From contig CP167917.1 of NCBI GenBank assembly GCA_041504365.1, positions 4,278,001 through 4,342,000 on the forward strand: a stretch of DNA of 64,000 nt, written 5' to 3'. Under the pieces are notes generated by a model, which saw only the letters and a program-made list of their open reading frames with translations, did no database searches and was not told where the DNA came from. A program made the translations under genes and the position numbers. Positions 17,391 through 29,800 of this stretch are shown one piece after another; position 1 is the first letter of the stretch; each line of letters begins with the position of its first letter. This stretch comes from Dryocola sp. LX212 (GTDB lineage Bacteria > Pseudomonadota > Gammaproteobacteria > Enterobacterales > Enterobacteriaceae).

Positions 17391-19823
17391 ATGTCAGGCT
17401 GGCCAAGAATTTACTATAAATTGCTTAATTTTCCATTAAGCGTTCTGGTAAAGAGCAAGTCCATACCGGCTGATCCCCAAGCCGAACTGGGTCTCGATAC
17501 CACGCGCCCTATCATGTACGTGCTGCCTTATAACTCAAAGGCGGACCTGCTGACGCTGCGTGCGCAGTGCCTGGCGCATGATTTGCCCGACCCGCTTGAA
17601 CCTCTGGAAATCGACGGGGCGGTACTGCCGCGCTACGTCTTTATCCACGGCGGACCGCGTGTCTTTACTTATTACACACCAAAGGAAGAGTCGATTAAGC
17701 TCTTCCACGACTATCTCGATCTGCACCGCAGCAATCCAAATCTGGATGTGCAGATGGTGCCTGTTTCGGTGATGTTTGGCCGTTCTCCGGGCCGCGAGAA
17801 AGGCGAAGTGAATCCCCCTTTGCGCACCTTAAACGGCATTCAGAAGTTCTTTGCCGTATTGTGGCTGGGCCGAGACAGCTTCGTGCGTTTCTCCGCTCCT
17901 GTTTCACTGCGCCGCATGGCGACCGAGCACGGTACGGACAAAACTATCGCCCAGAAACTGGCTCGCGTGGCGCGCACGCACTTTGCCCGTCAGCGTTTAG
18001 CCACCGTCGGGCCACGCCTGCCGGTACGCCAGGATCTCTTTAATAAGCTGCTGGCCTCCAAGGCCATTGCGCGTGCCGTGGAAGATGAAGCGCGCAGCAA
18101 GAAAATCTCCCATGAGAAGGCCCAGCAAAACGCCGTGGCGCTGATGGAAGAGATTGCGGCTAACTTTTCCTATGAAGCCATCCGTCTGACTGACCGCGTG
18201 CTGGGCTTAACGTGGAACCGCCTGTACCAGGGCATCAACGTGAATAACGCTGAACGCGTGCGCCAGCTCGCCCACGACGGGCATGAAATTGTCTATGTGC
18301 CCTGCCACCGCAGCCACATGGACTACATGCTGTTGTCCTACGTGCTTTATCACCAGGGGCTTGTTCCTCCGCACATCGCGGCAGGGATTAACCTGAACTT
18401 CTGGCCAGCCGGCCCGATCTTCCGCCGCCTGGGTGCTTTCTTTATCCGCCGTACCTTTAAGGGCAGTAAACTCTACTCCACCGTGTTCCGCGAATACCTC
18501 GGCGAACTGTTCAGCCGTGGCTACTCCGTTGAATACTTTGTGGAAGGTGGCCGCTCCCGTACGGGCCGCCTGCTGGACCCGAAAACCGGTACGCTGTCGA
18601 TGACCCTGCAGGCCATGCTGCGCGGCGGTACCCGTCCGATTACGCTGGTGCCGATTTATATCGGTTACGAGCACGTGATGGAAGTGGGGACTTATGCGAA
18701 AGAACTGCGCGGCGCGACCAAAGAGAAAGAAGGCTTCATGTCGATGCTGCGGGGCTTAAGCAAGCTGCGTAATCTGGGCCAGGGCTACGTGAACTTCGGT
18801 GAACCCATGCCGCTGAACGCATTCCTGAACCAGCGCGTGCCGGAATGGCGCGAGTCTATCGACCCAATCGAAGCGGTTCGTCCGGCATGGTTAACGCCAA
18901 CGGTAAATGAAATCGCCGCCGAGCTAATGGTGCGCATTAACAACGCAGGCGCGGCCAACGCCATGAACCTGTGCTGTACCGCGCTGCTGGCATCGCGCCA
19001 GCGTTCACTGACCCGTGAGCAGCTGACCGAACAACTCGACTGTTATCTCAGCCTGCTGCGCAACGTGCCGTACTCAGCGGATGCCACCGCTCCGGAGCAA
19101 ACGGCACCGGCGCTAATCGACCACGCGCTGCAGATGAACAAGTTTGAAGTCGAGAAAGACACCATCGGCGATATCATCATTTTGCCGCGCGAGCAGGCCG
19201 TGCTGATGACCTACTACCGCAACAACATCATGCACATGCTGGTGCTGCCGTCGCTGATGGCTTCTATCGTCACGCAGCACCGCACGATCGATCGTGCCGA
19301 GCTTCAGCGACAGATAGAAGTTGTCTACCCGATGCTGAAAGCCGAGCTGTTCCTGCGCTGGGAGAAGAGCGAGCTGGCGATGGAAATCGATGCGCTACTG
19401 GGCGAGATGCAACGTCAGGAGCTGGTCACTATCAGCGCCGATCGGGTGCAGATTAACCCTGCCCGTTCACGTACCCTGCAGCTGTTGGCGGCGGGCGTGC
19501 GCGAAACGCTACAGCGCTACGCCATCACATTCTGGCTGCTGAGCGCTAACCCGTCCATCAACCGTGGGACGCTTGAGCGTGAAAGCCGCACGGTGGCGCA
19601 GCGTCTTTCTATGCTGCACGGTATCAACGCGCCGGAGTTCTTCGACAAGGCGGTCTTCACCTCGCTGGTGCTGACGCTGCGCGATGAAGGCTATATCAGC
19701 GATACCGGCGACGCGGAGCCAACGGAAACGATGAAGGTTTACCAGATGCTGGCCGACCTGATTACTTCAGATGTGCGTCTGACCGTTGAAAGCGCAACGT
19801 CGCAGGTAGCCGTGGCGGAGTAA
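17391..19823 (+). CDS. plsB: Glycerol-3-phosphate 1-O-acyltransferase PlsB
   Basis: PlsB makes lysophosphatidic acid from glycerol-3-phosphate and acyl-ACP or acyl-CoA, the first step of phospholipid synthesis, at the inner membrane. The 810-residue product has the acyltransferase HX4D block in [11 protein letters not shown] (about residue 303) and the GGRSRTGR substrate motif (about residue 385). The start beginning [17 protein letters not shown] fits the usual length. A REP/BIME pair follows the stop. Confidence 0.97.
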   Translation: MSGWPRIYYKLLNFPLSVLVKSKSIPADPQAELGLDTTRPIMYVLPYNSKADLLTLRAQCLAHDLPDPLEPLEIDGAVLPRYVFIHGGPRVFTYYTPKEESIKLFHDYLDLHRSNPNLDVQMVPVSVMFGRSPGREKGEVNPPLRTLNGIQKFFAVLWLGRDSFVRFSAPVSLRRMATEHGTDKTIAQKLARVARTHFARQRLATVGPRLPVRQDLFNKLLASKAIARAVEDEARSKKISHEKAQQNAVALMEEIAANFSYEAIRLTDRVLGLTWNRLYQGINVNNAERVRQLAHDGHEIVYVPCHRSHMDYMLLSYVLYHQGLVPPHIAAGINLNFWPAGPIFRRLGAFFIRRTFKGSKLYSTVFREYLGELFSRGYSVEYFVEGGRSRTGRLLDPKTGTLSMTLQAMLRGGTRPITLVPIYIGYEHVMEVGTYAKELRGATKEKEGFMSMLRGLSKLRNLGQGYVNFGEPMPLNAFLNQRVPEWRESIDPIEAVRPAWLTPTVNEIAAELMVRINNAGAANAMNLCCTALLASRQRSLTREQLTEQLDCYLSLLRNVPYSADATAPEQTAPALIDHALQMNKFEVEKDTIGDIIILPREQAVLMTYYRNNIMHMLVLPSLMASIVTQHRTIDRAELQRQIEVVYPMLKAELFLRWEKSELAMEIDALLGEMQRQELVTISADRVQINPARSRTLQLLAAGVRETLQRYAITFWLLSANPSINRGTLERESRTVAQRLSMLHGINAPEFFDKAVFTSLVLTLRDEGYISDTGDAEPTETMKVYQMLADLITSDVRLTVESATSQVAVAE

Positions 19824-19830
19824 ATAATCT

Positions 19831-19902
19831 GGCGGATGGCGCTGTGCTTATCCGCCCTACGAATCACGTTGTAGGGCAGTTAAGCAGTGGCACCCTCCGC
19901 CA
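19831..19902. repeat. BIME (two REP units) between plsB and ubiA
   Basis: Two oppositely oriented REP units: GGCGGAT...ATCCGCC at 19831-19860 and a more diverged GTAGGGC...CCTCCGCCA at 19871-19902. It lies between convergent plsB and ubiA and can form a hairpin at either 3' end. Confidence 0.8.
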
Positions 19903-19907
19903 TGTTT

Positions 19908-20780
19908 TTAGAAGTGCATCATGCTCAGGGCCATGCCGATAAACAGCACCAGCCCAACATAGTTGTTATTTAGAAATGCTTTAAAACAGGCATCCCGGTC
20001 GCGGTTGGCAATCATCCTTTGCTGATGGATAAACAGCGCGCCCGCAAGGCCAATAGCCCAGTAGTACGCCCCGCCCAGCTCGTTCAGCCAGCCGATCAGC
20101 GCCATCAGCACCAGCACCACCACCTGCAAAATGCCGATAATCAGCTTGTCGTTACGCCCGAACAAAATGGCCGTCGACTTGATGCCAATCTTCACATCGT
20201 CATCCCGGTCAACCATTGCATACTGCGTGTCGTAAGCTACCGCCCAGCAAATATTCGCCGCAAACATCAGCCAACAGCTTAACGGCACACTTTCGCTCAC
20301 CGCCGCAAACGCCATAGGGATTGACCAGCCAAACGCCGCACCCAGCACCACCTGCGGCAGATGCGTGTAGCGCTTCATAAATGGATAGATCCACGCCAGC
20401 GCAAGAGCGGCAATGGACAGCAGAATTGTCATGACGTTGAGGGTCAGCACCAGCACGAACGACAGCAGCACCAAAATGATGAACAGATTGCGGGCTTCTT
20501 TCTCACTCACCGCGCCGCTGGGCAGCGGGCGATGGGCCGTACGTTTCACGTGTCCGTCAAATTTACGGTCCGCATAGTCATTGACCACACAGCCGGCGGC
20601 GCGCATCATCCAGACGCCAGCGATAAACACCGCCAGGATGGTCAACGGCGGCACGCCCGGCGTCGCCAGCCATAGCGCCCACAGCGTCGGCCAGAGCAGC
20701 AATAAAGAACCAATCGGCTTATCCAGCCGCATCAGGCGCATATACGCCTGGAATTTCCCTTCGGTCAGACTCCACTCCAT
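19908..20780 (-). CDS. ubiA: 4-hydroxybenzoate octaprenyltransferase UbiA
   Basis: UbiA is an inner-membrane prenyltransferase that attaches the octaprenyl chain to 4-hydroxybenzoate in ubiquinone synthesis. The 290-residue product has about nine membrane helices and both aspartate-rich prenyl diphosphate motifs, [15 protein letters not shown] (about residues 67-81) and [16 protein letters not shown] (about 187-202). Its ATG overlaps the ubiC stop by one base (TAATG), so the two genes are translationally coupled in the order of the pathway. Confidence 0.97.
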   Translation of the reverse strand: MEWSLTEGKFQAYMRLMRLDKPIGSLLLLWPTLWALWLATPGVPPLTILAVFIAGVWMMRAAGCVVNDYADRKFDGHVKRTAHRPLPSGAVSEKEARNLFIILVLLSFVLVLTLNVMTILLSIAALALAWIYPFMKRYTHLPQVVLGAAFGWSIPMAFAAVSESVPLSCWLMFAANICWAVAYDTQYAMVDRDDDVKIGIKSTAILFGRNDKLIIGILQVVVLVLMALIGWLNELGGAYYWAIGLAGALFIHQQRMIANRDRDACFKAFLNNNYVGLVLFIGMALSMMHF

Positions 20781-21289
20781 TATTTTTCCTCTTCATACAG
20801 CGGAGATGCGGGCAGAAACAGCTCCGTCAGCAGCAGCGGCTTATCGGACAGCCTCAGGCGGGAACGACGTCCCCACAGCTCCGCGCTGCGACCAATCTGA
20901 ATAAAGTCGCGTGTCAGGGTTGAAGCACTAAAAAGATAGCGCCCAAGCGGCGTGTTGCCCAGCCTCTGCAACGCCAGCTCAGGACCAGCCAGCGTAGACT
21001 CTGGTACGACAGTACGCCCGACCAGCCAGGGAACACCGTCACCGCACAGCACTATTTCACGCAGCCAGTAGCGCTGCGCAGGGGGTAGCAGCCCGGCTTC
21101 GGGCAGCTGTTCATCCGCGATAACAAAGGCTTCGCGGATAATCTCTACCGTCACTTTTGCGCAGTGCTGCTCAAAGCGTTTAGTCATTGAGTCTTCTAGC
21201 AGCAGCCAGTCGAGAAAGCTGGCGCTTAGCCCGTCCGGGATCTCAGTGAAGAAGCTTAGGGCGCGCAATCGCGAAAGCGCCTCAGACAT
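20780..21289 (-). CDS. ubiC: Chorismate pyruvate-lyase UbiC
   Basis: UbiC removes pyruvate from chorismate to give 4-hydroxybenzoate, the first committed step of ubiquinone synthesis. I use the ATG at 21287-21289 ([14 protein letters not shown]), giving 169 residues, close to the family length; the open frame reaches 40 codons upstream but that part is not conserved. Conserved features are [25 protein letters not shown], the [18 protein letters not shown] block and the C-terminal [14 protein letters not shown]. It is the first gene of ubiCA. Confidence 0.96.
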   Translation of the reverse strand: MSEALSRLRALSFFTEIPDGLSASFLDWLLLEDSMTKRFEQHCAKVTVEIIREAFVIADEQLPEAGLLPPAQRYWLREIVLCGDGVPWLVGRTVVPESTLAGPELALQRLGNTPLGRYLFSASTLTRDFIQIGRSAELWGRRSRLRLSDKPLLLTELFLPASPLYEEEK

Positions 21290-21390
21290 GGGGGATTCTC
21301 CGATACATAACCTGCGGGCATTGTAACGCAGAACGGAGGATGCGTGGCAGGCAATCGCTTTACAACGGCGCAACATGCTGGGAGGGGAGA

Positions 21391-21420
21391 TAAAAAAAGG
21401 GTGCGCCACAAGGACGCACC
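21391..21420 (-). terminator. Rho-independent terminator of the malK-lamB-malM operon
   Basis: On the minus strand, GGTGCG and CGCACC (21415-21420 with 21400-21405) form a stem with a CC/GG inner pair, followed by CTTTTTTTA. It lies about 34 bases past malM and upstream of ubiC. Confidence 0.85.
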
Positions 21421-21453
21421 AATCTTACAAGCATCAGCACTGTGGGGAGACGA

Positions 21454-22422
21454 CTACCCCTTGCCTTTTACACTGCTGATAAAAGTTTTACGGGCGGAGG
21501 TAGAACCCAGACGCTCGGCTTCATTCAGCAGTTTCAGGGCCTTATCGATCTCCCCTTTGTCCACGGCTTGCCTGATGGCCTGGTTGTAGTAGCTTTCCGT
21601 ATCGGTGAGGATTGGCTCGCTCTTCGCAGCTGGTGCCGCTGTTGCTGTTGCTGCCGGAGCAGAAGCTACGGCGGTGCTGGAAGCGGCAACAGGTGCAGCG
21701 TAAACAGGTGCGGCGGTGTTACCCACGGTGACCGGACCTGGGCCTGATGACCCAAACAGCGGGCCGACCAGCACGCTTGAGCTGGAGGACGTTTTCACTT
21801 TCAGCTTCAGCGTACCGTCAGTGGTATGACGCGCAACCGGGTCTGGAATATCTGGCACAGCGTTACCGGTTCCCTTGGCGTAAGCCTTGGCGGGATCCAG
21901 CAGCTTAGTGGTTTGTTGCAGATCTTTATCCGTCGTGAAGACCAGAACGTAAATTTTTTGCTGCCCCAGCGCCGGGGTCAGGCGCATCAGTCCTTCCAGA
22001 CGGTCCGCACTCATTACGCCCGGCTCCTGATAGGTGAAATATTCGCTCGGGAAGTAGGCAGAAGGCGTCATGTTCTGGTCAAGAATCAGCACGTTAGGTG
22101 CAAAGACGCTGGTTTGCTTGTTCACTTCGCTGGTTAGCGTAATGTACAGCTCACCGATGTTGGCCGGCACGCTGTAGGCCGCAACCGGGCCGGAAATACC
22201 GGCAACGTTCAGACTCTGCCCGCCGGTAGCAAGCATGGTGGTTTGGGTTTTAGACTGGTCGACGGGGGTCCAGGTCAGCTGCTGTAGCGCAGTGGCCGGA
22301 ATAGCAGGTGCCGTGGTTGTGTTCTGCGGTACGAAGTTAACGTCGGCCAGGCTGACGCCGGGCAGGCTTGCGAGCAGCCCTGCGGATAAGCAGAGCGCGA
22401 CGAGACTTTTTTTCATTTTCAT
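21454..22422 (-). CDS. malM: Maltose operon periplasmic protein MalM
   Basis: MalM is a periplasmic protein of the maltose regulon whose exact task is not known. The 322-residue precursor has a signal peptide (MKMKKSLVALCLSAGLLASLPGVSLA-D), the conserved LQQLTWTPVDQSKTQT block and a linker rich in Ala and Pro near residues 225-265 before the C-terminal LKLLNEAERLGSTSARKTFI segment. Here the Ala-rich linker is longer than in E. coli. It is the last gene of malK-lamB-malM and is MalT-controlled through the malK promoter. Confidence 0.95.
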   Translation of the reverse strand: MKMKKSLVALCLSAGLLASLPGVSLADVNFVPQNTTTAPAIPATALQQLTWTPVDQSKTQTTMLATGGQSLNVAGISGPVAAYSVPANIGELYITLTSEVNKQTSVFAPNVLILDQNMTPSAYFPSEYFTYQEPGVMSADRLEGLMRLTPALGQQKIYVLVFTTDKDLQQTTKLLDPAKAYAKGTGNAVPDIPDPVARHTTDGTLKLKVKTSSSSSVLVGPLFGSSGPGPVTVGNTAAPVYAAPVAASSTAVASAPAATATAAPAAKSEPILTDTESYYNQAIRQAVDKGEIDKALKLLNEAERLGSTSARKTFISSVKGKG

Positions 22423-22445
22423 TGTTATAACCTCGAACTAGAAAC

Positions 22446-22541
22446 GATGGACGTTAGCCAGGCAATAGCGCGTCCATCTGAAACGGTTTTGGCATACAAG
22501 GGTAATGCGATGAAGGAGGCAGTGGCTCCTCCCCCATCGTT
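22446..22541 (-). other. Two hairpins between lamB and malM
   Basis: An 8-bp stem GATGGACG/CGTCCATC (22446-22453 with 22471-22478) and a second one combining GATG/CATC with GGAGG/CCTCC near 22508-22541 occupy the lamB-malM gap. In E. coli this gap holds a REP; these hairpins are not REP but could likewise protect the upstream lamB mRNA and lower malM expression. Confidence 0.5.
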
Positions 22542-22565
22542 TCATAACATCAGGTTAAAGCTGAA

Positions 22566-23909
<1,344 letters not shown>

Positions 23910-23921
23910 TTATGGGAATGC

Positions 23922-25031
23922 TTAAACGCCTGGCTCTTGATGCAGCCTACGACAAGCAGTGCCGTCCTCACGGAACAGATGGCAACGCTCTGGCGGCAGG
24001 CCAATTGCGAATGTGGCACCTTCTTTTACCAACACCACGTCATTCTGGCGGTACACCAGGTTCTGACGAATGGCGGGGATTTGGATGTGAATCTGAGTCT
24101 CATGTCCTAACTGCTCGACCACCTGGACTTCACCTTCGAGGGTGACGTCGGCGATGTCGCTTGGCAGCAGGTGTTCAGGACGAATACCCAGGGACATGTT
24201 GGTCCCTACCTGAACATGGCTGCTTTCTACCGGCAGCCAGACCTGCTGGCGGTTCGGTAATTCAACCTGTACCTGATCGATTGCTGTGGCAGTCACTTTT
24301 ACCGGCAGGAAGTTCATCTTTGGCGAGCCGATAAAGCCCGCGACGAACCGGTCCGCCGGGTAGTGATAAAGTTCGAGCGGTTTCCCCACCTGCGCCACAC
24401 GACCGGCGTCAAGCACCACAATCTTGTCGGCGAGCGTCATGGCTTCTACCTGATCGTGGGTGACGTAAATCATGGTGCGCCCCAGGCGCTTGTGCAGACG
24501 GGAGATCTCGATACGCATCTGCACGCGCAGCGCCGCATCGAGGTTGGAAAGGGGTTCATCGAGCAGGAACACCCGTGGTTCCGCCACCAGCGTACGGCCA
24601 ATGGCGACACGCTGACGCTGCCCGCCGGAAAGCGCCTTTGGGCGACGGTCCAGCAGATGAGCTAGCTGTAAGGTTTCGGAGACCTGGTTGACCCGCTGAT
24701 TAATTTCGTCTTTTTTGGCACCGGCCAGCTTCAGGCCGAATGACATGTTTTCCGCCACCGACAGGTGCGGGTAGAGCGCGTAAGACTGGAAGACCATGCC
24801 GATACCGCGCTCGGCCGGAGGCACGTCGTTCACGCGCTTCTCGCCGATGAACAAATCACCGCTGATCACGGTTTCAAGGCCGGCAATCATGCGCAGCAGG
24901 GTCGATTTCCCGCAGCCCGATGGCCCAACGAAGACCACGAACTCGCCTTCCTGGATATCCAGGTTGATGTCTTTCGAGACCACCACGTCGCCCCAGGCTT
25001 TCGTAACGTTCCGCAGCTGTACGCTTGCCAT
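23922..25031 (-). CDS. malK: Maltose/maltodextrin ABC transporter ATPase MalK
   Basis: MalK is the ATPase of the MalFGK2 importer and also holds MalT inactive when transport is idle. The 369-residue product has Walker [10 protein letters not shown] (about residues 36-44), the signature [13 protein letters not shown], Walker [13 protein letters not shown] and the H-loop [10 protein letters not shown], then the C-terminal regulatory OB domain. It is two residues shorter than E. coli MalK in the loop before [10 protein letters not shown]. It heads malK-lamB-malM, divergent from malEFG. Confidence 0.98.
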   Translation of the reverse strand: MASVQLRNVTKAWGDVVVSKDINLDIQEGEFVVFVGPSGCGKSTLLRMIAGLETVISGDLFIGEKRVNDVPPAERGIGMVFQSYALYPHLSVAENMSFGLKLAGAKKDEINQRVNQVSETLQLAHLLDRRPKALSGGQRQRVAIGRTLVAEPRVFLLDEPLSNLDAALRVQMRIEISRLHKRLGRTMIYVTHDQVEAMTLADKIVVLDAGRVAQVGKPLELYHYPADRFVAGFIGSPKMNFLPVKVTATAIDQVQVELPNRQQVWLPVESSHVQVGTNMSLGIRPEHLLPSDIADVTLEGEVQVVEQLGHETQIHIQIPAIRQNLVYRQNDVVLVKEGATFAIGLPPERCHLFREDGTACRRLHQEPGV

Positions 25032-26584
<1,553 letters not shown>

Positions 26585-26590
26585 AAAAAT

Positions 26591-26660
26591 GGCGGGTGGC
26601 GCAAGGCTTACCCGCCCTACGAAACCTGTAGGGTGGATAAGCGCAGCGTCATCCACCGCG
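26591..26660. repeat. BIME between malE and malF
   Basis: Two opposed REP units (26591-26620 and 26628-26660) separate malE from malF. The same site carries REP in E. coli, where it keeps malE mRNA stable and more abundant than malF. A similar effect is likely here. Confidence 0.9.
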
Positions 26661-26685
26661 TTAAGTCGTTGTAGAGGAAGACCCC

Positions 26686-28233
26686 ATGGATGCTGTTAAA
26701 AGGAAGAGCCGCTGGTGGCAAAACGATGCGCTGAAGTGGTCAGCGGTCGGCTTGTTGGGCCTGCTGGTTGGCTATCTTGTTGTCTTAATGTACGCCCAGG
26801 GGGAGTACCTGTTTGCCATCATGACGCTGATTTTAAGCTCGGTTGGCCTGTATATTTACGCTAACCGCAAGGCCTACGCCTGGCGGTACGTCTACCCTGG
26901 CCTTGCCGGCATGGGGCTGTTCGTCCTCTTCCCGCTGGTCTGTACCATCGCCATTGCCTTTACCAACTACAGCAGCACCAACCAGCTCACCCAGGAGCGC
27001 GCGCAGGAAGTGCTGATGGATCGCCAGTACCAGGCGGGCAAAACGTTTAACTTTGGCCTCTATCCGGCGGGCGACGAGTGGCAGCTTGCCCTCACCGACG
27101 GGGAAAGCGGCAGGAATTTTATCTCTGAAAACTTTAAGTTCGGCGGCGAGCAGCACCTGAAGCTCACAGAGGCGGATGCCCTGCCCGCAGGCGATAAAGC
27201 CAACCTTCGCGTGATTACCCAAAACCGCGCGGCGCTCACGCAGATCACCGCCGAAATGCCGGATGCCAGCACGCTGACCATGAGCTCCCTGCGCCAGTTC
27301 TCCGGCACGCGCGCGCTCTACACGCAGGCCGATAACGGCGAGCTGACCAATAACCAGAGCGGCGTGAAGTACCGTCCGAATAACGATATCGGTTACTACC
27401 AGTCCGTTAACGCCGACGGCAGCTGGGGCAACGACCAGTTGAGTCCGGGCTATACCGTCACCATCGGCTGGAAAAACTTCCTGCGCGTCTTCCACGACGA
27501 AGGTATTCAGAAGCCGTTCCTCGCCATCTTCGTGTGGACCGTTGTCTTCTCGCTGTTGACCGTGCTGCTCACCGTTGCGGTGGGCATGGTGCTGGCCTGC
27601 CTGGTACAGTGGGAATCCCTGAAGGGGAAAGCGATTTATCGCGTGCTGCTGATCCTGCCTTACGCGGTACCCTCGTTTATCTCAATTCTGATCTTCAAGG
27701 GGCTGTTTAACCAGAGCTTCGGTGAGATCAACATGATGCTCAGCTCGCTGTTCGGCATCAAACCGGCCTGGTTCAGCGACCCGACTACCTCACGCGCCAT
27801 GCTGATTATCGTGAATACCTGGCTGGGCTATCCGTACATGATGATCCTGTGCATGGGCCTGCTGAAAGCGATTCCGGACGACCTGTATGAAGCCTCGGCG
27901 ATGGACGGCGCAGGGCCGTTCCAGAACTTCTTCAAAATCACGCTGCCGCTGCTGATGAAGCCGCTGACGCCGCTGATGATTGCCAGCTTCGCCTTTAACT
28001 TTAACAACTTCGTGCTGATCCAGCTGTTGACCAACGGCGGCCCGGACCGCCTCGGCACCACGACCCCCGCGGGCTACACGGACCTGCTGGTAAGCTACAC
28101 CTATCGCATCGCCTTCGAAGGCGGCGGCGGTCAGGACTTCGGCTTAGCGGCGGCTATCGCCACGCTTATCTTCCTGCTGGTTGGCGCGCTTGCGATTGTT
28201 AACCTGAAAGCCACCCGCATGAAGTTTGATTAA
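26686..28233 (+). CDS. malF: Maltose ABC transporter permease MalF
   Basis: MalF is one of the two inner-membrane subunits of the maltose importer. The 515-residue product has eight membrane segments, the large periplasmic P2 domain between helices 3 and 4 (about residues 95-275) that contacts MalE, and the cytoplasmic EAA loop, here YEASAMDGAGPFQNFFKITLP near residue 400. It starts 101 bases after malE, across the BIME, with AGAGGAAG upstream of the ATG. Confidence 0.97.
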   Translation: MDAVKRKSRWWQNDALKWSAVGLLGLLVGYLVVLMYAQGEYLFAIMTLILSSVGLYIYANRKAYAWRYVYPGLAGMGLFVLFPLVCTIAIAFTNYSSTNQLTQERAQEVLMDRQYQAGKTFNFGLYPAGDEWQLALTDGESGRNFISENFKFGGEQHLKLTEADALPAGDKANLRVITQNRAALTQITAEMPDASTLTMSSLRQFSGTRALYTQADNGELTNNQSGVKYRPNNDIGYYQSVNADGSWGNDQLSPGYTVTIGWKNFLRVFHDEGIQKPFLAIFVWTVVFSLLTVLLTVAVGMVLACLVQWESLKGKAIYRVLLILPYAVPSFISILIFKGLFNQSFGEINMMLSSLFGIKPAWFSDPTTSRAMLIIVNTWLGYPYMMILCMGLLKAIPDDLYEASAMDGAGPFQNFFKITLPLLMKPLTPLMIASFAFNFNNFVLIQLLTNGGPDRLGTTTPAGYTDLLVSYTYRIAFEGGGGQDFGLAAAIATLIFLLVGALAIVNLKATRMKFD

Positions 28234-28245
28234 GGAGCGACACTC

Positions 28246-29136
28246 ATGGCCATGGTTCAACCCAAATCTCAAAAGCTGCGTATGATCACCACGCACCTGT
28301 TTTTACTGCTGTTTATCGCGGCGATTATGTTCCCGCTGCTGATGGTAATTGCGATTTCCCTGCGCCCCGGCAACTTTGCCACCGGCAGCCTGATCCCGGA
28401 TCAGATCTCCTGGGAGCACTGGAAGCTGGCGCTGGGCTTCAGCGTCGAGCACGCTGACGGACGCGTCACACCGCCGCCGTTCCCTGTGCTGCTGTGGCTG
28501 TGGAACTCCATTAAAATCGCGGCGATCACGGCGATGGGTATCGTCGCCCTCTCCACTACCTGCGCCTACGCTTTTGCCCGCATGCGCTTCCCGGGCAAAG
28601 CCACGCTGCTGAAAGGGATGCTGATTTTCCAGATGTTCCCGGCGGTGCTGTCACTGGTGGCGCTGTACGCGTTGTTTGACCGCCTGGGCCAGTACATTCC
28701 GTTTATCGGGCTGAATACGCACGGTGGGGTGATCTTCGCCTATCTTGGCGGTATCGCGCTGCACGTGTGGACGATTAAAGGCTACTTCGAAACAATTGAC
28801 GGCTCGCTTGAAGAAGCGGCCTCGCTGGATGGCGCAACGCCGTGGCAGGCCTTCCGCCTGGTGCTGCTGCCGCTCTCCGTGCCGATTCTGGCGGTGGTGT
28901 TCATCCTGTCGTTTATCGCGGCGATTACCGAAGTGCCGGTCGCGTCGCTGCTGCTGCGCGACGTGAACAGCTACACCCTGGCAGTGGGCATGCAGCAGTA
29001 TCTCAACCCGCAAAACTACCTGTGGGGCGACTTTGCCGCGGCGGCCGTGCTGTCCGCAATCCCGATTACCGTGGTGTTCTTACTGGCGCAGCGCTGGCTG
29101 GTGAGCGGCCTGACGGCGGGCGGTGTGAAAGGTTAA
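28246..29136 (+). CDS. malG: Maltose ABC transporter permease MalG
   Basis: MalG is the second inner-membrane subunit of the maltose importer; its C-terminal tail reaches into the MalE sugar site. The 296-residue product has six membrane segments and the EAA loop [22 protein letters not shown] near residue 187 for MalK docking, ending GLTAGGVKG. It starts 12 bases after malF behind an AAGGAG ribosome site and ends the operon. Confidence 0.97.
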   Translation: MAMVQPKSQKLRMITTHLFLLLFIAAIMFPLLMVIAISLRPGNFATGSLIPDQISWEHWKLALGFSVEHADGRVTPPPFPVLLWLWNSIKIAAITAMGIVALSTTCAYAFARMRFPGKATLLKGMLIFQMFPAVLSLVALYALFDRLGQYIPFIGLNTHGGVIFAYLGGIALHVWTIKGYFETIDGSLEEAASLDGATPWQAFRLVLLPLSVPILAVVFILSFIAAITEVPVASLLLRDVNSYTLAVGMQQYLNPQNYLWGDFAAAAVLSAIPITVVFLLAQRWLVSGLTAGGVKG

Positions 29137-29204
29137 TATTTCCTGTAAGTCAATGCTGTACATTGCTTTAAAGCCACTGTAACTCTCATTAGTCCTCGTA
29201 TCAT

Positions 29205-29235
29205 TTCTGGCGGCCTTCAGGCCGCCCTTTTTTTA
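29205..29235 (+). terminator. Rho-independent terminator of malEFG
   Basis: GGCGGCC-TTCA-GGCCGCC (29209-29226) is followed by CTTTTTTTA. It lies between convergent malG and psiE, directly against the psiE stop. The xylE gene found between malG and psiE in E. coli is absent. Confidence 0.92.
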
Positions 29236-29640
29236 TTCCCGCTTTAAACGGCTGCTGTTACACAGCCACAGCGTAATCACCAGCAGCAGAATAGCCCCTG
29301 AGTAAATCAGCACGTCGATGGGGGATTTATGGTCGATGATGATCAGCCGCACGATGGCGGTGATGCCAATGTAGACAAAGTAGCGCAGCGGAAAATGATA
29401 GCCAGTCTGGAAGTATTTAATAATCAGGGCGATGAATTCGAAGTAGAGGAAATAGACCACCAGCCCTTCAATCAGCAGGTATTTGCTCGCCTGCTCCGTT
29501 GGGGCGAACAGCACCTTCGCCAGATGGTAGGTCTCTTTGCCGAGGAAGATAATCAGGATCACGCCCAGGGCCAGCAGGCCAAGGTTGAGCACCGTCTGCA
29601 TGACGGTAGAGATCCATTCAACGCGGGGTGTGGCAGGCAT
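29233..29640 (-). CDS. psiE: Phosphate-starvation-inducible protein PsiE
   Basis: PsiE is a small inner-membrane protein of unknown function, named for induction under phosphate starvation in E. coli. The 135-residue product has four predicted membrane helices and the conserved [16 protein letters not shown] and [15 protein letters not shown] segments, ending CNSSRLKRE. The mal terminator touches its stop codon. Confidence 0.93.
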   Translation of the reverse strand: MPATPRVEWISTVMQTVLNLGLLALGVILIIFLGKETYHLAKVLFAPTEQASKYLLIEGLVVYFLYFEFIALIIKYFQTGYHFPLRYFVYIGITAIVRLIIIDHKSPIDVLIYSGAILLLVITLWLCNSSRLKRE

Positions 29641-29685
29641 AACAGTCCCTCTTTATGGTAGTCCAGAAGGAGTGTTATACGTTAA

Positions 29686-29707
29686 AAGTGTGATCTGGAT
29701 CGAGATT
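29686..29707 (-). promoter_or_regulatory. CRP-like site upstream of psiE
   Basis: TGTGA-TCTGGA-TCGAG (29689-29704) matches the CRP consensus in one full half and three of five bases of the other. E. coli psiE is known to be repressed by cAMP-CRP and activated by PhoB, which fits; no clear Pho box is seen. Confidence 0.5.
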
Positions 29708-29763
29708 TTTTGCTTATCTTCCCGTCATGAAAGCTGACGCTGCGCTCCTGCACCCTGGGATTT

Positions 29764-29795
29764 TGTAGGCCGGATAAGCGCAGCGTCATCCGGCA
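29764..29795. repeat. REP element downstream of yjbH
   Basis: GCCGGAT...ATCCGGC arms around a GCG-rich loop, five bases past the yjbH stop. It is the likely 3' end hairpin of the yjbEFGH transcript. Confidence 0.85.
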
Positions 29796-29800
29796 TTCCG

